Notes: generated by a model not told the origin, from the letters alone. Counted from the first letter of the stretch, positions 1 to 13,367 are shown. The stretch is DNA of 64,000 bases from Physcomitrium patens (GCF_000002425.4 NC_037253.1:6110178-6174177), one strand, 5' to 3'. Numbers and translations: made by a program.

Positions 1-1061
1 TAAAGTATGTACAATAAGATAATAAAAATATCACTTTGTAAGGCTGAATAGTGTAGCTCAAAATATGAATGGCAAGTCTCCTCACAAATTTTATATATTG
101 TCTTCTTGATGTAGCTAATTATACAAGAATTAATTCAAAATTAGATGCATCTCTAAATGAAACACAAAGAATATTAAGGGAGACATCAATGGAGAGTATC
201 CCATTTGCTACAAAGCAATGGCTAGCAATGACAACAAACCTCAAGGAAAAAAACAACATATGAACTTGTTGACAAGCGCAATAATTTAGGCAATAGCAAT
301 GGCATTCATGAAGTGCCCAAGATGTGAAGGAAAGTGCAGCATGCACTTTGTGCCTTAGTTACAATTGAAAAATAAAAAAAGAATATAGTTTATTACATTT
401 GAAAGCCAAATTTGCAATTATCACAAAAAAGAGCGGTAGGTTTGATATTATTAAGAATACAAAGGCATTCTTGTTATTTTAGCAAATTTCAAGGATAATT
501 ATGATATTTTTTTCTTTTTTATGTATTAATAATGATAATTGAATTAAATAAAAATTATAAATGAATGGCATTATTAAATAAAAATTATAAGTGAATGGCC
601 TTATTAATTCACAAATAATAAAAATATCCAATAATGAAATGTATTTAATTTAGATTTATTTAATATTTTAATAACTTCAATACTTATTTTATCTTTAAGA
701 ACAATAATTTTCAGATAAAAAATAAATTTGTAATATAATTTGAAATCATTGTTAGTTCAAGAGATTAATTGTTATCTACATAATTATAATGCCTGTAATA
801 TTTATTAATTATGTACATCTGATCTGAAATTATTATAATTAAAAACATTTTCTATTGTTCATAATCAGTATTAAATAATAAAACATGTCAGAACATATAA
901 TTCTTATTGAAAAAATAATATATGAGTAATATGTACTAATTTTATTACATTTCTAAAAAAATAAAAAATAATAATTTTTTTTATTATGATTTAATATTAA
1001 TCATAAATTAATTAAAATAATTTATGATACTAAACTAATGATTTAAAAAAATCTCATATAA

Positions 1062-1106
<45 letters not shown>

Positions 1107-2603
1107 AATAAGAAGATGATTGTAATAACAACAAATTATACAACATTGTGAAAAGTTTATATTCATATATAACTAAAGTTAAATAAAAAAATATGTATAT
1201 TATTTATTTACAGAAAATTTAATTGTTGAATAAAAAAATAAAAATTATTAATTTAAAATCTTTGCTTAAAAAATCAATAAATATATTTTAAAAAACTTAG
1301 CTTTTTCTTTAAATATATTTATTAGCAATATAGCCATGAGGAAACTTTATAAAGGCCACAAAGCTCATAAGCCAATTATCCAAATTATAAGATTCTTCTA
1401 AAGAGTTTGTTTTAGAATATAGTTATTACTTTCTATATATATATATATAATTTTTTTTTTTCTTTCTAAAAAAATATCACCATAAAGTTTTAGATTTTAA
1501 GTTGATTTACATATTTATTCTATCTAAGGTTTATTAAATATTACCTATAATTTGTATGAATGTGGTTGATAGGTTCTTTATGCCAATGATAGTATTTTAT
1601 ACTAAAGCTGAAAATCCACCATTTATTATTATAATTATTATCAAGGTTTTTATAAATATCTTTGAATAATACTTTTAAAATGCTATGAAGTAAGATACTT
1701 ACATCTATAATTTAAAAAAAAATACCAAAAATATTTTTTGAAATCATTACATCAAGTATTGTTGAACTAATTTTGTAAAGATTTTTTTGCAAAACTATAA
1801 TCATCTTTAAATTTTAAAATAATATTTCTATTTTATTTTTTAAAATCAACTTCAACCATCTTATATATCTTGATAAACTTGTTATATTTTAATAGCTAGA
1901 CCTTCTTATTGAAATATTAATTTCTTTATAAACTTAATATATAATTTATTTTTAGCATCTTCTATGAGTTCTTCAAATTTTAAATTCATCAAAATTTTAG
2001 ATCTATAAATATCTAAAAAATTCCAATTAACTTTGATCTTTAGAACCTATTCAAAGCAAATTTGTTGCTTACACCTCCCTATCTTCCAAATGAACCTTCA
2101 TATGCCAAATGTCCTTATTTTTTTTGTAAGAGAGATAATGTTTGACCATATTTTACACATAATTAACTTTTAAATATCAATTTTTATTATTATATGGTTA
2201 AATTTATAAAATTGTGATTTTAACTTTTGTTCAATAATAGTATTTTTCTATTATCTATTCTATTTTACTTTAATCCATTTTACAATTCTATTAAAGCAAT
2301 AGAAGTCTTGTTAAGACAATACTTATCTTAGGATGTAAACATAAGTAGATGTACTACAACACATCAAATTGATATATTATACCATTTCTAAAAGAAACGG
2401 CATGTTTTTCTTGAAGACTTTTATTTTACTATTCAATAGAATGTGCAAAAATTTCAAAATTTCAAAGACATAAACTGAACAAAAGTATCTTCAATATCCT
2501 CTCAAAGAATTAAAAAAAGAAAAAATCAAAATCAAAATCAAAATGAGGAACTTGGATGATATCAATAAATATTTTAGTGTATGTTTTAAGCTAAATAATT
2601 ATA

Positions 2604-2636
<33 letters not shown>

Positions 2637-2700
2637 TGTTAAGTAAATATTTAATATATTGGAAATTACTCCAAAAATCGTTCTATATTCTCAATTCTCT
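1..2700. other. AT-rich intergenic DNA, no gene recognised
   Basis: This stretch is strongly AT-rich with homopolymer runs, stops in every frame and only short chance reading frames (longest at 69-263). An (AT)n tract that grades into TATG repeats lies at 1065-1106, with a shorter one near 1436-1450. The part around 1600-2100 could be worn-out transposon sequence, but I found no motif to name it. Composition changes abruptly to GC-richer DNA near 2700, where the dynamin gene's 5' region begins. Confidence 0.6.
1065..1106. repeat. (AT)n / (TATG)n microsatellite
   Basis: About 30 bases of alternating T and A pass directly into three TATG-type units. It is a simple compound microsatellite in intergenic DNA. 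Confidence 0.9.
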
Positions 2701-3590
2701 CAAAGGTAGAGTAAGACCAGGCCAGGCCGAACCTCAGGCTCGGTCCCGAACCAGCCTGCCAGATTCAAAGCTAAAAATGGAGGCGGGAAATGGATCCCAG
2801 CTTTGGCAGACAAAGAATGGCGGAAAGTGGCCAAGTGGGAAAAGGATCGTGGGGGAGGGGTGGAGGGGTGAGTGGGAAAAGGGTTCGAGGGTTTTAGAGA
2901 ACTAGACAAAGGAGGTTGGTAAAGCGCGTGGGAATAGGACCAGAAGGATGAAACGAGGTCGCTCCCAATACATTTTTACTGCTCCCATGACCGCGTCCCT
3001 CATTTGTATTGGACTCACACTTGCGAGCACTCCCGGAGGATTTGCAAGCTTAGTCGATCGCCAGCGTCATCGCCTTCGCCTTTGCTTTGCTTAACCTTCT
3101 ACTTCTGCTCGCTCGCTGTCTCGGACTCTTCCACCTAGATCCCGTATTGTTGCGAGTCCAGCAATCAGATGAGGTACATTACTGGAGGGAGTTAGATTTA
3201 GTGACACTGCAAAACGGGGTGAGGAAAGGAGGAGTGGGAGGAGTGGGAGGAGTCTAGACCGGGGAGTGAGTGATGGCAGGGGCGGGCACTGCAGCGGGCA
3301 CTGCAGCGGGCTGCTTGTGAAGACTCCGTGGTAGAATGGTGATGTTGAAGCTTTAGTTGGATGGTGATGGTGACGGGGATGGTGAGTGAAGGGAGTTTCG
3401 AGATTTGATCGGATCTTGGATCGTTGCCCTAGGGTGGATTGCGTTTCGAGCAATTGCCTCTGTTCCGGGCTTGGGCTTGGTTTAGAGGTTGGATGAGGTG
3501 ACGACGACGAGTGTCGGGAGCTGAGTGAGGTTGTTCGGACGAGGAGTGAGATTGAGCAGTGAAGAGGTGTAGATCGGGTTTGTCGTCAGG
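2701..3590 (+). promoter_or_regulatory. GC-richer promoter and 5' leader region of the dynamin gene
   Basis: The base composition jumps at about 2700 and stays mixed up to the start codon at 3591, as expected for promoter plus untranslated leader. Short direct repeats are visible: GGAGGAGTGG-type units at about 3228-3254 and two copies of CACTGCAGCGGG near 3287-3312. Reading frames on both strands here lack any recognisable domain, so I treat them as chance. No clear TATA box was found and the transcription start cannot be placed. Confidence 0.5.
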
Positions 3591-6500
3591 ATGGGGGACA
3601 GTAAAGCTGCGACGGAGCGGTTCGTGGGAGTTATGGAGAATTTGATTACAGTCGCGGAGGCTATGTCGCAAGCCAGTGCTGTGTTGGCAGACCAGGAAGG
3701 AGATGCGACTACAGCGTCGACGTCGTTTCTCAGTGCCATTGCACTAGGGAATGTGGTATGTTCTCGTCCGTAAGTCCGCGTATCGAAATAGCCTGTCCCT
3801 TTGGATTTAGGGCATCATAATGCGTATTTATGTCCTTTGGACAACTGATCGTGGTAGGATCTCGAATGACGAGTTGAGATCCGAGGTTGTTGTGATTGAA
3901 CGCGGACAGCTCAATGCTGAGAGAAGGGTGTGTTTGAAGTAGGACTTCTTCGTAATCACGATTTATCGCAACGCAGGTTCATCCAGTCTTATTTTAGAAG
4001 ACGCAATAATTGACTTGGGCTCGATCCGCCTCTTTTACTTTTGAGAGCACTTTTTGAGATTTTAGTTTGCGAGTGCTTTCGCAAGTCTTCGTCCAATGTA
4101 GTTCTGAATCCCAAAGGAAGGAATATAAGAAATTCTCGAACAAATGGCGCTGCGTACATCTAAAGTTGGATGTATTCGCGAATCTTCAAGTCATAGACGT
4201 TCCGGATTTGATTGAAATTCATAGTTGTACCTATTCGTATATCTATCACTTAATCCTTCGTCGAAATTTGATGTTGGTGATGTATTATCAGCCCGAAGTG
4301 GAATTTTACAGTATTCAAACTTTTGAAAACTCCTATTTGACGTACAAATTTTAACGCTAAGTGTACAGCGTCCTTTCTCCCCTGCTATTGATGCACTGTA
4401 CCAGTTTACTTAATCTACAATCACCAGTTTCGACATGTACTTGTTTGTGATGTCGGAGTAAGGTGTTGAATTTACACATGTAGTTTGAAAAAATATTAAT
4501 AAATGTAGGTTCCTTGGAGGGATATCAGAGTTTCAGTGTTGCCTTACTTCGAACTCTATCACGACAAGAACTATGCTCGTTATCTTCTACACGGCGGAAG
4601 CCTCTGTTTCTGCTTTTGACACCATCTTGCCATTTTCTGATCTGAAGCTTCACAATGCGTTACATTTTTTAAACTTGTTGTCATTTTTGAACAGAGTGCT
4701 GGAAAGTCAGCTGTTCTCAACAGCCTTATTGGTCATCCCGTCCTGGTAAGCCTTGTCCTACCGTATAAGTGAAGGTTTGTTGAGTCTGCTCAAGAGACCA
4801 TTCATGAAAAGAAAAGGGTTCGTATTAGCTCTAGAATGAATTACAATACCTCAGCAATGTTCTCAATACGATGATTGTCGCACACCGCAAAATTGGATCT
4901 CCTCTCACTAAACGATGCTTTAGAGTTTTTTTATTACCTGTTTGACACTTTCAAGTTCTCCAGCCGACTGGGGAAAATGGTGCTACTCGTGCCCCGATCA
5001 TTATTGATATGGAGCGGGATAAATCTGGTAGACCTGGAGGGTTGGCAGTTGTTTTGGAAGGAAGAACGCAGAATGTCTCCGCCAGTAAGTTCAGCGGCAC
5101 ATGTTTTTTTTTAGTTTTCTCAGTAGGCTCTGATATGTTGAGTGGACAATCATTTCTTCTCGTGGCATTCTATTGTGCTTAAACTGTCCATTTGTGATCA
5201 GATGAGACACTGGTTGATATTATTTCTGTCATGTGGTCTAGGTGATATTAGGCACTCACTTCAAGGTCGTTTGAAGAGTGTCAGTTCTTCCAAGGGAAGG
5301 GGTGACGGGATCCGTCTCACGCTGCGTTCAAACTCAGGTGAGTGGTCGTTCGTGACTTTTATTAGCGTCACTACACTACGCTTAGCTAACTGTGACAAAG
5401 ATGTTTAATTGATCCTGGCTTCTACCTTTCTGTCAGATACCCACAAGTTGGTCTAATTTTCGCAATCTCTTAGTGTCTGTGATCATAAAGTCAGTTTTTG
5501 ACAATACCAGCAACATTGTTTGCCGTGAACAGTTAGTGTCTGGTCGGAATATGGTTTCACCTTCGACTCTGGTGTGTCTGAATTTTTGTGAATTTCACAT
5601 ATCGCTGCCGTTGGCGTAGATGAAAAAAGTCGTGGCGCATTAAGCATAAATGTCGCTTTATTGAGAATATTTTATAATAATGCATCTCATTGTGCTCAGG
5701 TCCTCCATTGAAGTTGATAGATCTTCCTGGAATTGATTCTCGGGGATCCATTGATGACTCACCTGTGAGTGCCCTACTTCTCGCCGTCGGGTGGTGCAAA
5801 TCATAAACTGAAGTCATATTCGTACTCAGTGTTGTGTTTGATTCCTTCTGTTTATATTCTAATGCTATGGATGAAGTCTTTATTAGGATCCAAGGTTTAT
5901 ATCTTCGATCGTTTTGTAACATGTGTATCTTGGTCCCATGTCTCGTTTTTGCAGGCACATGATCTGGCTGCCAATAATGATACCATATTGCTTGTTGTGA
6001 TTGCTGCTACGTCCTGTAGGGACGTGGCTGTGAATCGAGCTTTGAAACTGGCTCAAGAGTTGGACTCAGATGGTGAGTTACATTGGGGTTCTAGTCTGCA
6101 CTGTAGTGTAGATTTTGAGTTCATTTAGACTGAAATAACGCTGGACACTGGAAGAGCGCTCAATGTGCTTGTGACTAATTTACCAGTTTTTGAAATAAAC
6201 TCCGTGCAGGTTCACGAACTATTGGTGTAATCAGCAAAGTCGATCAAGCCGCTTCAGATCCGAGAAGCTTGGCTGCTGTGAATGCTCTTATTTCTGGTCA
6301 AGGTCCTTCTAACACTCAGGACATGCCTTGGGTTGCTCTAATTGGCCAGTCCGTCTCAATAGCAGCTGCTCATTCTAGTTCTGAAGATCCGCTGGACACA
6401 GCGTGGAAGGCTGAAATGGAATCGTTGAATTCTATTTTGAAAGGTGCCCCACCAGCGAAATTAGGGCGAATTGCCTTGTTGGAAACCTTGGCTAGTAAAA

Positions 6501-9500
6501 TCCAGTCTCGGCTGAAACAGCGTATTCCAAACCTTCTTTCTGGGTAAAGTTACTTATTCTCTGTATCTGTTGTTAGTATGAGAACATTGTGGGGAAGTTA
6601 CGAACGTAAACTGCACACGCTATCTAAATATCTCTTATCCGATGGCCTTATTCTGCAGGTTGGAGGGAAAGTCGCAAATGGTGAATGAGGAGTTAGCAAG
6701 GCTTGGGGAACTAAGAGTAACCAGTTCAGAAGGCACCGTTGCAGTTGCACTGGAGTTGTGTCGGGAGTTTGAAGATAGATTTTTAGCCCATATTAACACT
6801 GGAGAAGTAAGCTGAACTGTGTGCCCTTTTCAGTTTTCGATTTCAAGCTCATGCATCAAATAGAAATTTTCCATGTGAATCGTTATCCATCACACCAGTT
6901 ACATGCACACATAAATACATAGATATTCCCAGTAATGAGACAAGTGGTATCTCTACAGGGGCAAGGTTGGAAAATCGTGGCAAGTTTTGAAGGTGTGCTG
7001 CCTAAAAGGATTAAGGGTCTGCCGCTTGATCAGATGTTCGAGATCAGCAGTATTAAAAAGGTATTATGGACATTGAACTTTGAGCACTTGAAATTTGATT
7101 TCAATGGCTGAACGATACACACGATGCACACATGTGAAAAGTATCTGACCTAGTATTTCTTTCCCTTTTTGGTGCAGTTGGTACTTGAAGCAGATGGATA
7201 TCAGCCATACCTCCTGTCACCTGAAAAAGGTTTGAGAGCAATCATTAAAAAGGCCTTGGAGTTGGCCAAAGAGCCGGCAAAGTCTTGTGTAGATGAGGTA
7301 TGGTTACTCGCAACAACTTGCCTTGATTTGGCTCTCATAACAATTCTTTCCTCCGTCTTATGGACCTTAGGGTGATTGATTTTAAGTTTTAGTCTGTTGA
7401 CCTCTCTCTGAGACAGTACATCATGGTACTAATAGATACAATGCAGCATGCCTAGGCAGTGCATATCAGAGTTGCACCAGTGTTTCCTGCTTGTAAATGG
7501 ACAATTTTGATTGCTTATCCTGTAACATGCATAGTAATTTGAGATAACACCCTGGGACATACAGGTCCATCGTGTTCTTGTGGACATAGTATCAGCTTCT
7601 GCAAGTGGAACTCCGGGGTTAGGAAGATATCCTCCCTTGAAGAGAGAGGTAATTGTTTGCTTTCTAATTGTTCCTCTGCGATTATCCTTCTAATTGGTCC
7701 ATCATTTGATCATCTTGTAATCATGTGTCGTGCTCTTTCTACGTTATTTCATTTTAATTTGAAGCTACTACTTCAGAGAATTTTCTTGGAGGATTCTAAC
7801 GTAGTTGTCCTGCGTTTCAGATTGTCTCAATCGCCAGTGCAGCTTTGGAGGGATACAGGATTGAAGCCAAGAATATGGCCGTTGCTCTTGTTGATATGGA
7901 GCGCGTATTCATTCCACCTCAACACTTTATTAGACTAGTTCAACGCAGGTACGTGCGAGTATCCTTGTTAAAATTACAGGCAGCTGGATCTCTTGAATTA
8001 AAAGAACGATCTCTTGACTCATTTGGTTGATATCACGAGATACGGAATGATTTGTGGGATCTACTTCGTGTACACAGGATGGAAAGGGCTCAGAAACTGG
8101 ATACTCTACAGGGAGTGCAGTCAAAGAAAGCTCAAGAAGCCGAGCAATCCTTGCTGAGTAAGGTGGGTGTTTCTATCAGTACTGTAATTTTTTGAATCGC
8201 ACGCTTTTCTTTGAAAGTAAATTATGTTTTTTTGCTTGGGGTAATAGTGTCATCATCTTCAGTATGCAAATATAACGTCGCATGAAGTGATTGTCTAATC
8301 TGTCGTGGTACTGTCGTGCTGATACTCCAGAACATAATTATTTGCCATTGTGCACTCCCAGGCACTTAGAGCGTCTGTTCATTTTTGAGCTCTTTCGATA
8401 CCTTCCTAGGTATAGAGGGAGTTAATATGATCAGATTTCCTCTGAGGAATCATGGTCTTATGAGCCTAAGATCATTCTCCTTAGTTGTTGGATTGTAACA
8501 ATGAACCCAATCGTCAAATTGGTAGTAATCGCAAGCTGTAAAGTGAGTTAGATATGTTCTGATTGTACCGGTTGGTGTACAGGCAACTGCTCTAGTAAGT
8601 ACCAAGAAAGAGGAGCCCAAAAAGGATGCCCCACCAGTGTTGCAGACCATCGGCGATAATTCTGCTGGTATGGGTTTTTGTTGAGTGTCAGGTTCATTGG
8701 TTGCACACGTTAATCTTTCACGTTTCTTATAAAAGGTGGATGATGTGAAACATCGTCTTGTGGTTTGAATAGGTTACTTGTTGAAGAAAAGTGACAAGAA
8801 TGAGTGGGCCAAGCGCTGGTTTGTACTTAACGAGAAGACGTGCAAGGTACGCTTCCGTTCCACCAGATAGCTCTGAAGCATGTTGACAGAAAGAAAACAT
8901 CTGTGCACTGAGTTTGTGCCACGATTATATATACTATCTTTTTTGGTTTTGGTCTTGGTTTTGATATCTTGTTTTTTAGAAAATGAAAACGACTTATATT
9001 ATTTGTTCGAATATGACCTTGATTGCATTGATATACCTTTTTGAGTCTGATAGAGGAGCTCAGTATTTAAGTACTTGGAATACTTGTAATGATTGAATCT
9101 TCCCAACAGTTAGAATTTCCGATTTTGATACTTTTTCTCAAATTTTCTCCAGCTAGCATATACCAAAAAACCTGAAGAACGAAATTTCCGAGGTGTAATT
9201 GCTTTGGAGGAGTGTATTCTGGAAGATGGTCCCGAGCAGTCTGGAGCTGAGGAGTCCAATGGCAAATCATCCAAGAGTAAGTCGTCATCTAATGGAACAT
9301 CGGAGAAAGAAGATCCCACGGCTAGCTTGATCTTCAGAGTGAGTCATAAAGTGGCGTACAAAACACTTCTTAAAGGTATTACTCAAAATGCAATTCTATA
9401 TCTTCATTTAATATTAATCTCGTTTCATTTTTAGGAGATAGGCCTCTTCTAATGCAGTAAATCTCTTGAGCAATGTGGAGACTGCACTTGGTGGGAACTA

Positions 9501-10961
9501 GTGTAATTGCGATTCTGGGAATCGTATTCACGTTGCGATTCCTATATCCTCGGATCCTACTTTGTGTTGTCTTCTTGGCTCTCTGCTTGCTCTGAAGTAT
9601 TTTTGCTGGCATATATCAATTCCGTTTTCAACAATACATAATTATCTAACTGCTCGTGGGGTAAATCGAACTTACAGCGGAGCATTCAGTTCATTTGAAG
9701 GCTGAAACCATGGCCGAGAAGCTTGAATGGATGTCCAAGCTTAAAGCTTGCATTGATTCGAGCAGTCAAGGCGAATCAGTTAAATCTTCCAAGGATTCAG
9801 TTCGGTCATCTAAGGATTCGGATAATAACTCATCTGTACGCCCAGGATCGACTGATGCGTCCTCAGTAAGTGAAGTGAAAACCCATTAGAATACCAGTCA
9901 TGTTTTTCCGTCTCAATATTCTTAGACAGTCGTTTCCTAGTTGCATGCTAATTTTTATGGTCTGTTTTTCTTTGTTTTCTATTTTTACATCAGGATACTT
10001 CCACTGTTCTTCGAAGACCTACAGATCCTGAAGAGGATTTAAGACTCATGGCACAGGAAGTTAGAGATTATGTTGAGGCAGTTTTGAACAGTCTGGCAGC
10101 CAATGTTCCCAAAGTAAGTGCATTTTTAATTTATTTTTTCTACAAAATTATGAATGACTATCAGTTTGCAGAATAATAGACAATGTTCCGATTATGCTTG
10201 TCGTAAGCGGTACTAATCTAAGCGATTTATTCCCACCTTTCGTATGTCAGGCAGTGGTCCTTTGCCAAGTGGAGAGAGCTAAGGATGCTATGCTTAACCA
10301 ACTTTACAGCTCCATCAGGTACGCATAACTGTTATTGTTGAAGATGTAGACAGCACCCTCTGTCATTATATGTATGGAGTATTGAAGGCTTTTGTCTTCT
10401 CATAACTCGTTCAGGTCTCTTACTGAATATGTTACTGTATTTTTTGTGGGCTACAGTAGTATGGCGACTGCAAGAATTCAAGAACTATTAATGGAGGATC
10501 AAGAGGTCAAGGCGCGTCGAGAGAAGGCCCACAAACAAGCAGCAGCCTTAGCGAAGTTGACCAAGACACTGGGCTTGCATGAAGCTCGTGCATCTGCTGC
10601 ATCTGTTGACGATTCAAGCTGTAAGTTTCTTAGTATTTAAATGCATAGGAAGCAGAAACTTGACGGTAGATAAGTGGATCAAGATGTGCAACCTGACGAA
10701 TGATGTTTGTTTGTGGTCACAGCGGACTCCAAAGCCGACGGTGCCGTAGAGGGGGCGGAGGATTGGCGCGTAGCTTTTCAGGAAGCAGCAGTCAGGCCTT
10801 CCCAATCACCTTCACGATCATCTAGAAATGAGTCTCCTATGAATGGCCGGAGTTCCCGGAACATCAACAGCGACAACGGTGATGTGGGCGCTAGTCGTCG
10901 AACACCAGGTCGAACTCCACCACCTCCTCCCCCAGGTAGTGGCTCCATGTATAAATACTAG
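3591..10961 (+). CDS. Dynamin-related protein 2 type large GTPase (GTPase, stalk, PH, GED, proline-rich tail)
   Basis: A 21-exon gene whose joined coding length is 2778 nt (925 aa), close to Arabidopsis DRP2A (about 914 aa). Exons: 3591-3755, 4695-4745, 4964-5084, 5242-5337, 5700-5764, 5955-6072, 6210-6543, 6659-6806, 6959-7060, 7178-7297, 7565-7648, 7821-7948, 8078-8162, 8583-8667, 8773-8846, 9153-9375, 9678-9865, 9994-10113, 10251-10318, 10457-10620, 10723-10961. All introns are GT-AG and phase is kept throughout. Landmarks: P-loop GNVSAGKS at 53-60, DLPG at 152-155, SKVD at 214-217, PH domain about 567-692 (KRWFVLNEK), a Ser/Lys-rich linker, GED about 740-845, and a basic Pro-rich tail ending [14 protein letters not shown]2 proteins pinch membranes in clathrin-mediated traffic at the trans-Golgi and plasma membrane; the PH domain binds phosphoinositides and the tail binds SH3 proteins. 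The role is inferred from the family. Exon 1 (N-terminal 55 residues) is less conserved, and its ATG is the first one in frame. Confidence 0.95.
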
Positions 10962-12348
10962 AAGGATTTTGGTTTTTACAAATGGTCCGATTTATGTGGA
11001 TCTTCTGGAAAATGCTGCAACTAAAAGATTTGCGGCTCCTCTAGACTGCAGACAGAACGAGACATCAGATTTTTACGTGCATGGTCTGTATTCTGTTGCT
11101 AGCTTCGTTTTAACATGTTCATCAGCAACAGATACAGCTTAGGTGGCATTAATTCTTTTCCTGCTGTCATGTGGGGTCAAGAGTGGGCGTTGTCATCGCC
11201 AAGCCCTGTGCCGTGTTATTTCATTTTGAGCAAACCCATTATTTCTTCATTATATAATTCGCTCCACATTCATCTATGCTCATGTTGTGTACTCACACTT
11301 CAAATTGCCATTCACTTGGAAGATAACATTATAATATTCTCGAAAACAAGTACTCAAACTATTTGCAATTCCACTTAATAATAGAAAATTTAGTTGTTTG
11401 CATTGATGAAGGTGTATACAGCAACAGAATTTTGCTTCAATGCTTTATGATAATTTTTAAATAAAAAAGTGTACTTGTCAAATTTAAATGCCAGAAATTT
11501 TATAAGCACTACAAAATACTATTACAAGTCTGTGCAGTAAATTTTGTTTCAGACCAAAGAAATTAAATTGGATTCTTTGAATGTACAATATATTGTATTC
11601 AATATGAAAAATACACTATTATGACGTATGTGAAATATGCTTACTTTCAATTTGAAAATAAATATCATAAAGACCACATTATCTTGTTTTAAGCTACCAT
11701 ACTTATGCATGCTTATTTTCTACTTTATACAGAGCATAATAATGAGATTTTTATTATGAACTAAGATGCATCATACTTAACAGATTGCCCTTGGAATATG
11801 ATGACAATGAAAATTGAATTACTCAGAAATTATTCTTGATTTTAATATTCAAATACAAGATACAAGTGTATCAAATATGCATTCATATTTTATAAACGTG
11901 GCTTTATTATGGTTTAGTTGTACCTTTTGATATGATTTTGTTGAATAATACATCTCTAAAATGAAGTTATAATTTCATTAGAGTCTCACACAGTGATTTT
12001 TTCACTGTTCACATATTTTCTTCATGAAAAAGATTATTTTTTTGTTGTACTTTACTATATTAACCACTCTATTGAATGTGGTACACGTACTTACTTTCAT
12101 TACACATCTTAGATTGCGAAAAACAATACAATCTATCAATTATATTTCATATTCACTTTTCAGAGATATCCACATGTCACTGTAATCTTATGTTTTAATG
12201 TTGTAAAATAATCACAACATACTCAAAATCCTTTCTTTTTTTGCAAAAATATATCTTGCAAAACACTATCATATACTTGATTTTTATGCAAAGAGTATAT
12301 GACAATAATTATTAAATCGTCTATAACATTTAACTTTAGGGGGGCCAT
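10962..12348. other. Dynamin 3' UTR followed by AT-rich spacer
   Basis: The first few hundred bases are probably 3' UTR. From about 11300 the DNA becomes AT-rich, with many AATAAA-like words and no reading frame with recognisable content. I see no further gene before the MITE. Confidence 0.5.
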
Positions 12349-12356
12349 TTATTTTA

Positions 12357-12540
12357 GGGTAATGTTAAATAGACCCACTCTTGATGAAGAATATGATAGT
12401 CATGAAGAATGTAATTGATTTTTTTGGTTGCAGATCCAATAGTGGAGAAATAAATTTAGAAGACATTTTTATCTTTCTTTTCACAATGGCTAAGGTAGGT
12501 GGGTAAATTTAGTAAAAAATTGGGTCTACTAATATTCCTC
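12357..12540. mobile_element. hAT-like MITE, copy 1
   Basis: A 184-bp non-coding unit. Its left end GGGTAATGTTAAATAGACCC is an imperfect inverted match to its right end (reverse complement GAGGAATATTAGTAGACCC). It is flanked by a perfect 8-bp direct repeat TTATTTTA at 12349-12356 and 12541-12548, the target-site length typical of hAT transposons. The inside is homologous to 29144-29347, including shared words such as GTGATTGATTTT-like and GGAGAAATAAAT-like blocks. It has no coding capacity and would depend on a transposase elsewhere. Confidence 0.8.
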
Positions 12541-12673
12541 TTATTTTATATAGTACCTATTATTCAAAAATATTATATATACGTAAATGGGTTACTTTAA
12601 AAGAACGAGAAAGAGATTGTGTTTAGGGGGGTTTGGCAATCACCAAAGTTCCCACCATGATACAAACCTTGTT

Positions 12674-12709
12674 AAAGTTTTCGCATGCCCGTGGGCATGC
12701 AAAAACTTT
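12674..12709. other. Strong inverted repeat / hairpin around GCATGCCC
   Basis: AAAGTTTT-C-GCATGCCC is followed after GT by GGGCATGC-AAAAACTTT, giving about 16 pairs with a two-base loop and one mismatch. It lies about 660 bp upstream of the synthetase ATG. It could be a cruciform, the stem of a small element, or a dimeric protein-binding site containing RY-like CATGC cores. No function can be assigned from sequence alone. Confidence 0.75.
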
Positions 12710-12891
12710 ACACACTGCCCTACGGGCTGTACCGCCAAAACGATGACATGGCAGGTGAGATGCCAGCGTGGACACAGCAGGGGGGTGACGAGGCAACGTG
12801 GTACGCGAGAACGAAGGCGCCACGATCGTCTCGTTGCTGTCTCCGATGTTGGTAGGGCATTAAGCGAGTGAGCGAGTGAGTTGTGGATGGG

Positions 12892-12902
12892 GTTTAGGGT
12901 TT
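12892..12902 (+). promoter_or_regulatory. Telo-box (GTTTAGGGTTT)
   Basis: A single telomere-like motif in the leader region of the synthetase gene. In plants such boxes are enriched near the transcription start of translation-machinery genes, which fits the downstream gene. The assignment is by motif only. Confidence 0.5.
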
Positions 12903-13367
12903 ATGATCTTCGTTACCACCACAAGGGCTCCTCCGATCCATCGCACTCCCTCTCTCCAATCCCGCTGCTCTTGCGTCGCCCTTCGTCAACCAAGGTGGCC
13001 CCTCCTTCCACCTCTCTCCCGAATTCTCCTTGCATTTCGACTCAACTCAAGTGCGTACACTTAGCTCTTCTTTCGCATTTTTCACATCTCGCATTCTCGT
13101 GTCGTTGCGTCTGCTGGAGGCCGATTTGTGGGGTTGTTACCTCGGGGTGACTTTCTTTTTTAGGTAGATCCGGAGTGATGCGTTCTCAGTTGTCGGAATG
13201 AGTGATGTCGTTTGGGTGGAACAGCGTGTAGAGAGATTTAGGTTTTGTGTTATTACGCTTGAGCGATTGGGATTCGTGCGTCGTCACGTGGTGTAGAATT
13301 TTGGGTTTGGGATTTTGGGGGTTGGGGATTTCAGGCTGTTGTTTCGGTTATTGTGTGTGTGCAGGAA

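Larger units (their letters stand above)
12549..13367 (+). promoter_or_regulatory. Promoter and leader of the leucyl-tRNA synthetase gene, probable 5' UTR intron
   Basis: Composition rises from AT-rich to mixed after about 12610. The region holds a strong hairpin (12674-12709) and a telo-box (12892-12902). A splice acceptor, TGTGTGTGTGCAG, ends at 13364, three bases before the ATG. This strongly suggests an intron in the leader; donors near 13049 (GTGCGT) or 13165 (GTAGAT) are candidates, and I cannot choose. Reading frames here (12587-12871, 12876-13150) have no recognisable domain. Confidence 0.55.

Noticed and set aside
2543..3453. Frames of about 120 codons on both strands before the dynamin start
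   Set aside because: Low-complexity content (Pro/His/Ser or Arg/Gly), no domain, and located in promoter/leader sequence.
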